From positions 1-39,522 of the forward strand of contig JACPRP010000065.1 in NCBI GenBank assembly GCA_016189905.1: 39,522 nt of DNA, read 5' to 3'. Of this stretch, positions 22,774 to 31,458 are shown piece by piece; position 1 is the stretch's first letter; every line of letters starts with the position of its first letter. The notes under the pieces are model-generated. The model did no database searches and was not told the origin of the DNA. It saw nothing but the letters and a program-made list of their open reading frames with translations. Made by a program: the position numbers and the translations under genes. Origin of the DNA: Chloroflexota bacterium (lineage in GTDB: Bacteria; Chloroflexota; UBA6077; FW602-bin22; JACPRP01).

Positions 22774-24429
22774 GGCCGGCGCGTATCTCCAGGACTCGTA
22801 CCCCCCGCTGAGATTCGTGACGTCGCTAAACCCGTGAGCCATCAGGATTCGGTAAGCCAGGTACGAGCGATAGCCGGCCCGGCAATAAACAATCGTCCGC
22901 CTCGACGGGTCCAGGCGGCCGACGAGCCCCCGCAGTTCTTCGATCGGCATCAGGACGGCGTTGCCGATTCTCCCATCCGCATACTCTCTTGGCGTGCGCA
23001 CGTCGACCAGTTGCACGTCCTCACCACTGGCCAGGACCCTGTTCAGCTCGAGCGGGCTCATCGCCTTCACCTCGCGCCGATTGATGTTAGCGGCGACGAA
23101 ACCGGCGCTGTTGGATGGGTCCCGCGCCGAGGAATACGGCGGCGCGTAGGCCAGATCGAGATGCTCGAGGTCCTCCACCGTGAGCCCGGCATACATCGCG
23201 GTTGCGAGAACGTCGATGCGCTTGTCTACCCCCTCGCCGCCGACAATCTGGGCACCGATGAGCCTGCCCCCGGGTTTCTCGACCACCACTTTGATGTCCA
23301 TCGCCTTGGCACCTGGATAGTAGGCCGCGTGGCTCACGGCGTGCGTGAAGGAGACGAAATGGTCGACGCCAATGGTGCCCGCTTCACGCTCGGAGAGGCC
23401 CGCCTTGGCCGCCGTCATATCGATCGCCTTAACGATGAGCGTGCCGGTCACACCTTTGAACCGCATATCCCCACCGGCCGCGTTGGCCCCGGCCACACGG
23501 CCCTGTTTGTTCGCCGGCCCAGCCAGAGGGACTCGAGCCTGTTGCCCCGTGAGCAGGTTCGTCGACTCGACGATATCACCGCAGGCGTAAATGTCGGGAT
23601 CGCTCGTTTGCATCCGCTCATCGACCACGATTCCCCCGCTGACTCCGAGGCGCAGCCCGGCCTGCCTGGCCAGGTCCAGATTCGGGGAAACACCGATGCA
23701 GATTATCGCCAGGCTGGCACGGATCTCATTGCCATCGGCCAGCACCACAGCATCGAGGGCCTCGTCGCCTGAGAAACTGGTAACCTGAGATCCCAGATGC
23801 ATCTGCACCCCTTTGGCGCTGAGGTGATCGGCCACAATCGCGGCCATCTCCGGATCGAATGGCGGCAACACTTGCGGCAGCATCTCCACCAGGTGCACCC
23901 GCAAGCCCAGCGACACCAGCGCCTCTGTCGCCTCGATGCCGATGAAACCAGCCCCCACGACGACGGCATCCTTCGCGCCTTGCTGCCGGGCATAGGCTTT
24001 TACCGCCTCGACCTCTGGAATCGTCGTGAGAGTGAATACCCCGTGTTTATCGATCCCAGGGATTGGCGGCTTCACTGGCCGGCCGCCCGTGGCCAGGATC
24101 AGCTTGTCGTATCGTTCCAAATATGAGATACCTGAGTCCTGGTCCTGCACCTCGATTTGCTTCCCGTCCGCGTCGAGCCGCACCACCTCATGATTCGGCC
24201 TCAGGTCCAAACGAAATCGCTTGTTCAACAGCTCAGGCGTGACCACCAGCAGGTTGTCCACCTTCGGAATATCGCCACTCAAGTAATACGGAATCCCGCA
24301 GTTGGCGAACGACACGTAAGGCCCCCGCTCGAAAACCACGATTTCCGCGGATTCATCTGTCCGCCGCGCCTTGGTTGCGGCGCTGGCACCTGCGGCAACA
24401 CCGCCAACGATAACAATCCTAGACGGCAC
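22768..24429 (-). CDS. CoA-disulfide reductase / FAD-NAD(P) oxidoreductase with rhodanese domain
   Basis: 553 residues from GTG 24429, preceded by TGAGGTGA. FAD-binding VIVGGVAAGASAATKARR opens the protein. The redox cysteine Cys44 is in SFANCGIPYYLSG. NAD-binding VVVGAGFIGIEATEAL and the second FAD motif DIYACGDIVES follow. The C-terminal 100 residues are a rhodanese with active-site Cys516 in VYCRAGYRS. This CoADR-Rhd architecture reduces CoA disulfide, persulfide or polysulfide and passes sulfane sulfur. It fits anaerobic sulfur metabolism. It faces the Trs-like operon tail to tail. Confidence 0.93.
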   Translation of the reverse strand: MPSRIVIVGGVAAGASAATKARRTDESAEIVVFERGPYVSFANCGIPYYLSGDIPKVDNLLVVTPELLNKRFRLDLRPNHEVVRLDADGKQIEVQDQDSGISYLERYDKLILATGGRPVKPPIPGIDKHGVFTLTTIPEVEAVKAYARQQGAKDAVVVGAGFIGIEATEALVSLGLRVHLVEMLPQVLPPFDPEMAAIVADHLSAKGVQMHLGSQVTSFSGDEALDAVVLADGNEIRASLAIICIGVSPNLDLARQAGLRLGVSGGIVVDERMQTSDPDIYACGDIVESTNLLTGQQARVPLAGPANKQGRVAGANAAGGDMRFKGVTGTLIVKAIDMTAAKAGLSEREAGTIGVDHFVSFTHAVSHAAYYPGAKAMDIKVVVEKPGGRLIGAQIVGGEGVDKRIDVLATAMYAGLTVEDLEHLDLAYAPPYSSARDPSNSAGFVAANINRREVKAMSPLELNRVLASGEDVQLVDVRTPREYADGRIGNAVLMPIEELRGLVGRLDPSRRTIVYCRAGYRSYLAYRILMAHGFSDVTNLSGGYESWRYAPAS

Positions 24430-24558
24430 CTTCTCACCTCATTATTCACGACGTCGATCGAAGCGCCAGAAACGCCGAATCGACAGCGATCCTGATACAC
24501 GCCCGACCTACAGCAAGCCTCGCTCATGATCGCTTGCATGGTACCATTTTTGCGAGCT

Positions 24559-24587
24559 ATTGTAAATACTACTTATCAATTTCCCAA
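24559..24587 (-). promoter_or_regulatory. Promoter of CoA-disulfide reductase gene
   Basis: Minus strand TTGGGA (24582-24587), 17-base spacer, TACAAT (24559-24564), inside an AT-rich stretch of the divergent intergenic region. TGCAT is repeated several times around it, possibly a regulator site. Confidence 0.5.
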
Positions 24588-24700
24588 AAGTTACTTATGC
24601 ATATCTTGAATGCACATCAACCAATTACCAAAACCGCCTTATGATCGCCTGTAACCGCGTGATCGCCCGGTGACCGACAAGGGCAACAAGGCTTGTCTCT

Positions 24701-24729
24701 TTGACAACCGGCAGGTTGCGTGATACAAT
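24701..24729 (+). promoter_or_regulatory. Promoter of TauE/SafE gene
   Basis: TTGACA (24701-24706), 17-base spacer, TACAAT (24724-24729). It lies inside the longest open frame of the gene, showing that translation must start later. Confidence 0.7.
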
Positions 24730-24775
24730 CGGCCCAGCGAACAGGGAATCTCGGCACTTGTCACCGGAGGGAAGG

Positions 24776-25561
24776 TTGGATCTGGCGCTCGGATTGGTCC
24801 TGGCTGGGCTGGGCTTTGTTGGAGGCTTCCTCTCAGGTATGCTTGGCCTTGGCGCGATAACTATGATTCCGCTCCTACTATTCGTTCCACCGGCCCTCGG
24901 GTTCCCACCTCTGGATATGAAAACCGTGGCCGGGTTGAGCATGGTCCAGGTCGTTTTCGCCACGTTCTCCGGAGTCGTCGCCCATCGAAGGAATGAGTCC
25001 GTGAACAGGGACCTGGTCCTCTTTATGGGCGGTGGCAGCTTGATCGGCTCTTTGGCAGGGGGGGTTTTCTCGAGCTATATGTCCTCTCGCGCCCTCAGTT
25101 TTGTGTTTGCCACCCTCGCCCTGAGCGCGCTCATCCTGATGCTGCTGCCACCACGCAGGGTGCAGCCTGCCATAACGGCGGCCAACGTGGAGTTCAATCG
25201 CATCCTGGCGTTCTTCATGGCCGTCACCGTCGGTTCGATAGCCGCCATGGTCGGGGCCGGCGGGGCATTCATTTTCATCCCTTTGATGCTCTTCGTTCTG
25301 AAAATCCCAACCAGGATTGCAATTGGCAGCACTCTCGGAGTAGTTTTCCTGGGAGCTTTCGCCGGCGCCGTAGGCAAGATCAGCACCGGCCAGGTAGTAT
25401 TTCCCCTTGCAGCCGCGCTGGTAATCGGCGCCCTGCCAGGGGCGCAGATAGGCGGACTCCTCAGCAAGCGGGTGCGGCCTGGGTTATTGAGGAACCTGCT
25501 CACAGCTTTCATCACTGCTGCGGCCATAAAGATGTGGTATGATCTGCTGGCGGGCGGATAG
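24776..25561 (+). CDS. TauE/SafE family membrane permease
   Basis: 261 residues from TTG 24776, with GGAGG five bases upstream and a promoter at 24701-24729. About eight transmembrane segments fall in two halves, each opening with a glycine-rich signature (GFVGGFLSGMLGLGAITMIP and GSIAAMVGAGGAFIFIPLML), as usual for TauE/SafE. These permeases export sulfite, sulfoacetate or other organic acids. Its place between a CoA-persulfide enzyme and a LysR regulator favours a sulfur anion as substrate, but this is context only. The longer frame from 24701 is rejected. Confidence 0.9.
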   Translation: MDLALGLVLAGLGFVGGFLSGMLGLGAITMIPLLLFVPPALGFPPLDMKTVAGLSMVQVVFATFSGVVAHRRNESVNRDLVLFMGGGSLIGSLAGGVFSSYMSSRALSFVFATLALSALILMLLPPRRVQPAITAANVEFNRILAFFMAVTVGSIAAMVGAGGAFIFIPLMLFVLKIPTRIAIGSTLGVVFLGAFAGAVGKISTGQVVFPLAAALVIGALPGAQIGGLLSKRVRPGLLRNLLTAFITAAAIKMWYDLLAGG

Positions 25562-25591
25562 CCACCTTATGAGGCAATAATGAACTCAGGC

Positions 25592-25620
25592 TGGACAAGT
25601 TCCCGCGAACAGTCTACAAT
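25592..25620 (+). promoter_or_regulatory. Promoter of LysR gene
   Basis: TGGACA (25592-25597), 17-base spacer, TACAAT (25615-25620). Leader of about 50 nt to ATG 25675. Confidence 0.55.
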
Positions 25621-25674
25621 AATCTCGACCAAAAGCTAGTTTCTGGTTCTATTGTCAACTACAAAGGCGCGTTT

Positions 25675-26601
25675 ATGCTCACGTTGCAACAGCTTCAGGT
25701 TTTTCGCACCGTCGCGAGACATCTCCATTTTACTCGGGCCGCCGAGGCTCTGAACCTCACCCAGCCGGCGGTGACCTTTCACATTCGCTCTCTTGAGCGG
25801 CAAATGCGTTTGCAGTTGTTCGAGGTACAGGGACACAAAGTGATCCTGACCGAAGCAGGCGAGTTCCTTCTACAGCGCGCGGAAGAGGTGCTAAACGCCG
25901 TCGACGCCACCGAGCGAAGCATGCGGGAGTTTGCCGAGCTGCAAGAGGGCTGGCTCAACCTTGGCGCAACCCTGACTATCGGAAACTACGTCTTACCGCC
26001 GGTCGTCACCCGGTTCTCCAGCAGCTACCCGCGCATTCGTCTGTCGATGGAGATCGCTAACACAGCAGAAATGGAAAAGGCCTTGCTGGCACGGCAGCTA
26101 GACCTGGCCGTCGTCGAATGGAAGATCACGAGTCCCGAGATCGAGGTGATTCCATTCCAAACGGATGAACTGCTGGTCGCGGTGCCGGTGGGACACCCTC
26201 TCGCCGCTCAGAAAGAGGTGGAGATCGAGCGACTGGCGCAAGAGCCCCTTGTTTTGCGGGAGAAAGGCTCGGGTACCAGGGCCCTGGCGTTGGAGACCTT
26301 TGGACCGCTAGTCGAGCGGCTCAAGATCGCGCTCGAGCTGAACGGCACCGAGGCCATAAAGCGATCCGTTCAGGCAGGCCTCGGGGTCACAATTATTTCG
26401 CACACTATTATCAAGGAAGAGGTGAAGCGGGGCGAGATCGCCGCGCTACGCGTCGCGGGGCGACATATGGAACGCGATTTCGCCCTCGCGTATCTGCGAG
26501 GGCGAGCGCTATCGCCCGCCGCCCTCTCGTTTATGGCGATGATACTCGGCAACAGTCCTGAGTTCTCGGTAACGGAACCGACCGCCATTGTCGAGTTCTG
26601 A
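25675..26601 (+). CDS. LysR-family transcriptional regulator
   Basis: 308 residues. The N-terminal winged helix-turn-helix LQQLQVFRTVARHLHFTRAA, LNLTQPAVTFHIRSLE and VILTEAGEFLLQRAEEVL is textbook LysR. A periplasmic-binding-protein-like effector domain follows (about residues 90-300), closest in style to CysB/CbbR-type regulators. The effector is unknown. It stands after the TauE/SafE gene on the same strand with its own promoter and converges on the DsbA-like gene with 8 bp between stops. It may control the permease or the neighbouring sulfur genes. Confidence 0.93.
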   Translation: MLTLQQLQVFRTVARHLHFTRAAEALNLTQPAVTFHIRSLERQMRLQLFEVQGHKVILTEAGEFLLQRAEEVLNAVDATERSMREFAELQEGWLNLGATLTIGNYVLPPVVTRFSSSYPRIRLSMEIANTAEMEKALLARQLDLAVVEWKITSPEIEVIPFQTDELLVAVPVGHPLAAQKEVEIERLAQEPLVLREKGSGTRALALETFGPLVERLKIALELNGTEAIKRSVQAGLGVTIISHTIIKEEVKRGEIAALRVAGRHMERDFALAYLRGRALSPAALSFMAMILGNSPEFSVTEPTAIVEF

Positions 26602-26609
26602 GTTCTTAG

Positions 26610-27266
26610 CTACTTGCTCGACTGCAACTGCTTGTCAACCTCAGCCTTCAGTTTCTCCCACGGCGGAGCCCCTGAGATCATCGCCTGTCCGACGAAGAAA
26701 GTGGGCGTTCCTCTGAGATTTCTGCGCCGCGCCTCTTCGACGTCTGCTGCGATCTTGCCGAGGTTACGGTGCTGCACCATCGAATCGTTGAAGCGAGCCC
26801 TATCCAACCCAAGGCTCCGGGCGATCTCGGTAATCTTAGCCTCGCTCAGGACAGCCTGATCAGCGAAGAGACGATCTGCCATCTCCCAGAACTTCCCTTG
26901 CTCGCCGGCGGCCTCCGCCGCCTCTGCCGCCACCACGGCATACTGGTGGTTTGGCAAGGGCAGGTGCCGATAGACGACTTTCACTTGATCCCCGTATTCA
27001 TCGACTAGCCGGTGGACCACCGGCCTCGCTTGCGCGCAAAACGGTCATTGAAAATCGGACCATTCCTCGACAACCAGCGACGCCGTGGGATTTCCAGCGT
27101 AATAGCGACCTTGCGCGTCGGGCTTGGCAGACCATCGCGAATCAGGGCCCCGGGTAGACGGCGCCTGGCTGGCAGCGGGGCTACATGCCACTGTGAAGAT
27201 AACCAGTATCAGAGAAACTGCCAGGACGACAGATTCCCATGCACGCAAGCGCGCTCTTGCCAACAT
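26610..27266 (-). CDS. DsbA-like thiol-disulfide oxidoreductase, probable selenoprotein (UxxC, in-frame UGA)
   Basis: Read through the TGA at 27045-27047, one frame gives 218 residues. It has a hydrophobic N-terminus ending in a lipobox-like TVAC, then VEEWSDFQ-U-PFC, where the TGA stands exactly for the first cysteine of the CxxC site (Sec74, Cys77). A complete DsbA/thioredoxin_4 domain follows, with YRHLPLPNHQYAVVAAEA and the cis-proline loop RGTPTFFVG. No frameshift or other stop is present. A hairpin of SECIS type begins 20 nt after the TGA. AAGGAGGT precedes ATG 27266. It is probably a membrane-anchored extracytoplasmic redox protein. The alternative is a simple nonsense mutation. It is third in the NUDIX-MFS operon. 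Confidence 0.8.
27008..27024 (-). promoter_or_regulatory. Candidate bacterial SECIS hairpin
   Basis: Minus strand: GCCGGTG-GTC-CACCGGC, a perfect 7-bp stem (or 6 bp with loop GGTCC), starting 20 nt after the UGA, so the apical loop lies about 26 nt downstream. The loop-proximal GGUC equals the core of the E. coli fdhF SECIS loop. The bulged U of that element is not evident here. It lies inside the coding region, as bacterial SECIS elements do. Confidence 0.65.
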
Positions 27267-27330
27267 GCTACGACCTCCTTACGAAGTATATCATACTCGT
27301 GGATCAAGACTGCATCCTGCAAGCCCGAGC

Positions 27331-28584
27331 TCAGGCGTGCTCGACCCTCTTTATTGGCACCACCAGGAACAGCACGACGGCGAGTACCGCGAACGCTGCG
27401 CCATAAATAAACGTCGCCGAAGGCGCAACAGCCTGCCACAATAATCCACCGATAATGCTGGCCGGCAGCGCCGTTATTCCAACCAACGCATTATAGGTTC
27501 CCATGGCCGAGCCGCGCATATTTGATGGGACGAGATCGGCGACAAAAGCCCGCTGCACGCCTTCCGTCAACGCATAATACACGCCGTAGGCGGCGAACAA
27601 GCCCCAGACAACCCACGCGGCGGGCGCAAATGCGAAGCCTAGGTACACGCCAGCGAAGAAGAGATAGCCGGCGATGATCACGGCTCGCCGTCCGATCTTA
27701 TCGGAGAGGCTGCCCAGCGGCATGGCCAGAAAGCTGTATACCAGATTGAAACTGAAATAGGCGAGCGGTACCAGGGCAGTGGCCAGCCCCACATCTTGAG
27801 CCCGCAAGATCAGAAAGGCATCCGACGAGTTGCCAATGGTGAATACTGTCGAGATAAGACTGAAGGCCACAAAACCTGGGCCGAGCGACCTGAAACCAAG
27901 CCTTGGGGGCGGACCTTCCCTCTTCTTGGCCTGCTTCTCTTTCAAAAAGACCACGAGAACAACTACGGCTATCACACCAGGCACGGCCGACAGGGCGAAC
28001 ACCAGGCGATAGTCGTTCTGGAACGCCGCGAGCACGGAGAAGGCCAACAGCGGACCGATGGCCGCGCCCGCCGTGTCCAGAGCGCGATGAAATCCAAAAG
28101 CCTTACCACGCTGATCCGCCGGCGTCGAATCGGCGATCAGCGCATCTCGCGGCGCACCCCTGACGCCCTTCCCAACCCTATCCGCAAACCGAATGCCGAG
28201 CACCTGCCACCAGGCGCCGGTGAGGGCCAGGAACGGCTTGGTCAAGTCCGACAGAGCATAGCCAGCCACCATAAGTGGCTTCCTGGCGCCCATCCGATCA
28301 GACAGCCAGCCGGAGAACACCTTGAGCAGACTCGCCGTGCTCTCGGCGATGCCCTCTATCAAACCGATGGTCACCGCCCCCACCCCAAGCACGTTCGCGA
28401 GAAACAGCGGAAGAATAGGGTAAATCATCTCACTGCTGATGTCCGTGAGAAGGCTGACGATACCGGCAACCAGGACATTCGGCGTTATACCTCGAAAGAC
28501 ACCGCCGGGCGCCTTCTCTGGCCCTTCCAACGCCGCCTCCGGGTAAGGTCCCGAATCTACACCTTTGGCCTCGTTCCTTCCCAT
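27331..28584 (-). CDS. MFS transporter
   Basis: 417 residues with about 12 transmembrane helices. It carries the MFS loop 2-3 signature (GWLSDRMGARKPLM) and its counterpart in the second half (GSLSDKIGRRAVII). VGKGVRGAPRDALIADSTP resembles a subgroup often labelled multidrug or unknown-substrate permeases. The start ATG immediately follows the NUDIX stop, with AGAGGT seven bases upstream, so the two are coupled. The DsbA-like gene follows 64 bp downstream. The substrate is unknown. Confidence 0.9.
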   Translation of the reverse strand: MGRNEAKGVDSGPYPEAALEGPEKAPGGVFRGITPNVLVAGIVSLLTDISSEMIYPILPLFLANVLGVGAVTIGLIEGIAESTASLLKVFSGWLSDRMGARKPLMVAGYALSDLTKPFLALTGAWWQVLGIRFADRVGKGVRGAPRDALIADSTPADQRGKAFGFHRALDTAGAAIGPLLAFSVLAAFQNDYRLVFALSAVPGVIAVVVLVVFLKEKQAKKREGPPPRLGFRSLGPGFVAFSLISTVFTIGNSSDAFLILRAQDVGLATALVPLAYFSFNLVYSFLAMPLGSLSDKIGRRAVIIAGYLFFAGVYLGFAFAPAAWVVWGLFAAYGVYYALTEGVQRAFVADLVPSNMRGSAMGTYNALVGITALPASIIGGLLWQAVAPSATFIYGAAFAVLAVVLFLVVPIKRVEHA

Positions 28585-29025
28585 TTAGTTACCTCTCTTG
28601 CCGGGTTTAGGCCGGATCTTCGCCTCGTGCTCGTCGTGCTTCTTGATAGCCCGCTGCAAAATCTCACGATCGTTCTCAAAGGTAAGGGTTCTTTCCGCGA
28701 CCTGGTAAGGCAAAAAAACGCCCTCGACGAAGGTTGGCTCGATGCTTAGCTGACCGTCTAAAGCCTTCATATAATACCATTGTACCACCTTTCGCCGGAT
28801 TTCCCCGCTGGCGCTACGAAATCGATACCTGGTGCTACCGACCTTGCCAACCACATTTGGCCTCAAACCCGTCTCTTCGAACACCTCTCGAACAGCGGCT
28901 TGCTCTGGCGTTTCACCCGGCTCCAGATGGCCCTTAGGCATCACCCATTCGTCGTTCGGCTTGCGTAGCAGGAGAACCTTGTCGTCGTCGTACACAACTC
29001 CACCTGCCGAAACCTCGGTTATCAA
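28585..29025 (-). CDS. NUDIX hydrolase
   Basis: 146 residues from TTG 29025 with GGGAGG seven bases upstream. The NUDIX box is complete: GHLEPGETPEQAAVREVFEE followed by TGL, matching GX5EX7REUXEEXGU. YMPKGH-like context (WVMPKGHLEP) and the short length suggest a dinucleotide polyphosphate or nucleotide hydrolase of the MutT/Ap4A type. The C-terminus is rich in lysine. First gene of the NUDIX-MFS-DsbA unit, under a good minus-strand promoter. Confidence 0.92.
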   Translation of the reverse strand: MITEVSAGGVVYDDDKVLLLRKPNDEWVMPKGHLEPGETPEQAAVREVFEETGLRPNVVGKVGSTRYRFRSASGEIRRKVVQWYYMKALDGQLSIEPTFVEGVFLPYQVAERTLTFENDREILQRAIKKHDEHEAKIRPKPGKRGN

Positions 29026-29067
29026 TCGTCATCCTCCCATCAAGGCGCGTTGGGAAAGTCCGGTCGA

Positions 29068-29096
29068 ATTGTAATGTGCCAGCTTACCAAAGTCAA
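29068..29096 (-). promoter_or_regulatory. Promoter of NUDIX-MFS-DsbA operon
   Basis: Minus strand TTGACT (29091-29096), 17-base spacer, TACAAT (29068-29073). Confidence 0.7.
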
Positions 29097-29116
29097 TTCA
29101 ATCTGCGAGGTTGTCG

Positions 29117-29145
29117 TTGCCAAGATACGTCGAACAGGGTATCAT
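29117..29145 (+). promoter_or_regulatory. Promoter of glycosyltransferase pair
   Basis: TTGCCA, 17-base spacer, TATCAT, back to back with the NUDIX promoter. It supports a start at TTG 29181. Confidence 0.6.
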
Positions 29146-29180
29146 TGCCATCGTCAAACTCGCAGGAAAGAGGAGAAGCC

Positions 29181-30302
29181 TTGCGCATCGGCGTCGACGG
29201 ACGATACGTACAGGATTACTTCCCGGGTATCGCTCGGTATACCTACAATCTCGCCGCGAGCCTCGCCGACATCGTCGAGAACGAGATCGTTTTCTACTAC
29301 GATCCTCGCGCCACAAACTCTCGCTACGACCTGGGACATCTTCATCAGCCTGGCAAACTGGATTTGCGCGTGCTGGACGTGGGAGCCTTCTCACCCCTCG
29401 CGCAACTGCGTGTGCCGCTGAAGCTCTGGAGTGATAGGATACAGGTATTCCACTCCCCCTATTACATCAAGCCCTACGCTCACGTCGGGAAGTCTGTCGT
29501 CACCATTCACGACGTCATCGCAGCCGTACATCCTGAGTACCTGCCATCGCGACGCGCGCTGGCCGCGTTCAGGATTTCCACCGGCCTCGCCCTCGCAACG
29601 GCGACCAGAATCATCACGCCCTCTACTCACTCCAAAAAGGACCTGATGAGGCTCTATAAGGTCAATCCGGAGAAGGTAGATGTCATCTACGAAGCGTGCG
29701 ATGCGCGATTTCGCCCACGGGACCGAAGCTCATTGGAACACATCCGCGAGCGTTATGCGCTCCCCCGCGCTTACGTTCTTTACGTGGGCATTAACAAGCC
29801 TCACAAGAATCTGGTGCGCCTCGTGGAGGCGTTTTCGTCACTTCACGACGTCACCTCGGCCAGTCTCGTCATCGCCGGCAAAGAGGATAAACGCTATCCG
29901 CAAGCGCGGCTCGCCGCCGCGAAATCCCCGGCGCGCGACAAGATCATCTTTCTGGGAAACGTCCCTGAAGTTGACCTGCCGTATATTTACAACCTGGCCG
30001 ATGCCTTCGTGTTCCCATCGCTTTATGAAGGCTTCGGCCTCCCTGTACTGGAAGCAATGGCATCAGGCGTACCCGTCATATGTTCCCAGGCCTCGTCCTT
30101 ACCAGAGGTAACCGGCAGCGCTGGACTTATGATCGACACGGAGAACACCGACGCACTGGCCGAGGCGATTGCACGGGTACTCGAAGACGAGGCGCTTCGG
30201 CAAGAGCTGCGATCTAGAGGAACAGTGCAGGCGAGCACGTTCTCCTGGCACCGTGCGGCCCGTCAGACGCTTGAGGCATATGAGAGAGCAGGTAAGAGTT
30301 GA
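29181..30302 (+). CDS. Glycosyltransferase family 4 protein
   Basis: 373 residues from TTG 29181, which has GAGGAG five bases upstream and begins at the conserved RIGVDGRYVQ; the frame continues upstream but across the promoter. GT-B fold: the N-terminal domain has GIARYTYNLAASLA, VFHSPYYIKPY and VVTIHDVIAAVHPEYL. The nucleotide-sugar domain has YVGINKPHKNLVRLVEA, FLGNVPEVDLPYIYNLADAF and the GT4 donor motif EGFGLPVLEAMASGVPVICS. A retaining mannosyl- or glucosyl-type transfer is likely; the acceptor is unknown. Its stop overlaps the next glycosyltransferase by four bases. Confidence 0.92.
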   Translation: MRIGVDGRYVQDYFPGIARYTYNLAASLADIVENEIVFYYDPRATNSRYDLGHLHQPGKLDLRVLDVGAFSPLAQLRVPLKLWSDRIQVFHSPYYIKPYAHVGKSVVTIHDVIAAVHPEYLPSRRALAAFRISTGLALATATRIITPSTHSKKDLMRLYKVNPEKVDVIYEACDARFRPRDRSSLEHIRERYALPRAYVLYVGINKPHKNLVRLVEAFSSLHDVTSASLVIAGKEDKRYPQARLAAAKSPARDKIIFLGNVPEVDLPYIYNLADAFVFPSLYEGFGLPVLEAMASGVPVICSQASSLPEVTGSAGLMIDTENTDALAEAIARVLEDEALRQELRSRGTVQASTFSWHRAARQTLEAYERAGKS

Positions 30303-31408
30303 AGATTCTCCACGTCTACAAGAACTACTATCCAGTGGCCGGGGGCATCGAGGGGCACATCAAGCTCCTTTGCGGTGAGCTGGCCAGAAACCCTGAATTC
30401 GACGTCACAGTCCTCGTGGCCAACACGAAGAAGAAGACTGTTCGTGAGACGATCGCAGGCGTCGAAGTCATCAAAGCGGGGGAAAATCTCACCTTAGCCC
30501 GCACCCCGATCAGTTGGCGCCTCTGGGTCGAGATGTCCAGGATAAAAGCAGATATAACCCATTTACACTTCCCCTATCCTTTCGGGGAGCTCGGGTACCT
30601 GTTATTAGGCAACAGCAAGAAGCTGGTCGTTACCTATCACAGCGATATTGTTATACAGAAGAGATTATTGAAGCTTTACGAGCCATTCCTGTGGCGACTC
30701 CTGCGGCGCGCGGATTGCATCACCGCCTCATCACCTCGCTACGTGGCAAGCTCGCCATATCTCAGCAAGTTCGCGGACAAATGCGCCATCTCACCGCTTG
30801 GCATCGATCTTTCACGATTCCAGGTTGTGGCAAGCGAACCCGTGGCCGGCATCAGGGCGAGGTACGGCTCCCCGCTCATCCTGTTCGTCGGGAAGTTCCG
30901 CTACTACAAAGGGCTTCAGCACCTGGTCGAGGCAATGAAGATGATTCGCGGACATCTCGTGCTCGTGGGCAGCGGGCCGCTGGAGGAGAAAGTGAGAAGT
31001 CAGGTGGCGGCCAGTGGGCTTGGTGACAGAATACATTTGGTGGGTGAAGTAGGAGACCAGGAGCTAGCAGCCTACTACCACTCTTGCGACGTCTTCGTAT
31101 TGCCAGCATCCCAACGCAGCGAGGCGTTCGGTATCGTTCAACTCGAGGCCATGGCCTGCGGCAAGCCCGTCGTTTGTACGGAGATAGGAACAGGGACTTC
31201 CTGGGTCAACATCCACAAAGAAACAGGCCTCGTGGTGGAGCCGGCCAATCCAACGGCGCTTGCCGATGCCATCAATTCGCTTGTCGAAGATGCTGCCTTG
31301 CGCCGCCGCCTGGGTCGTAATGCCCGAGAGCGCGTGCGCCGCGAGTTCTCCAAGGAGGCGATGGCCAGGAGAATAGTGGATATCTACGACGGCCTCCCAC
31401 GCTCTTGA
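30299..31408 (+). CDS. Glycosyltransferase family 4 protein
   Basis: 369 residues from TTG 30299, overlapping the previous stop (TTGA). Conserved features are ILHVYKNYYPVAGGIEGHI (glycine-rich N-terminal loop), VVTYHSDIV, SPLGIDLSRF, LFVGKFRYYKGLQHLVEAM, LVGSGPLEEKV and the donor motif RSEAFGIVQLEAMACGKPVVC. It shares the GT-B fold with its neighbour but is not a close duplicate. The pair probably builds a cell-surface glycan or glycolipid. No polymerase or flippase is present in the window. Confidence 0.92.
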   Translation: MKILHVYKNYYPVAGGIEGHIKLLCGELARNPEFDVTVLVANTKKKTVRETIAGVEVIKAGENLTLARTPISWRLWVEMSRIKADITHLHFPYPFGELGYLLLGNSKKLVVTYHSDIVIQKRLLKLYEPFLWRLLRRADCITASSPRYVASSPYLSKFADKCAISPLGIDLSRFQVVASEPVAGIRARYGSPLILFVGKFRYYKGLQHLVEAMKMIRGHLVLVGSGPLEEKVRSQVAASGLGDRIHLVGEVGDQELAAYYHSCDVFVLPASQRSEAFGIVQLEAMACGKPVVCTEIGTGTSWVNIHKETGLVVEPANPTALADAINSLVEDAALRRRLGRNARERVRREFSKEAMARRIVDIYDGLPRS

Positions 31409-31458
31409 TAAACAGGGTCTTACAGCGGTCTTCCTTAATCATGGTCGGTCGGCCCTCT

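Noticed and set aside
26610-27020. Separate short gene starting at GTG 27020
   Set aside because: It is the same frame as 27266-27045, has no ribosome-binding site and would lack half the active site. It is the downstream part of the UGA-containing DsbA-like gene.
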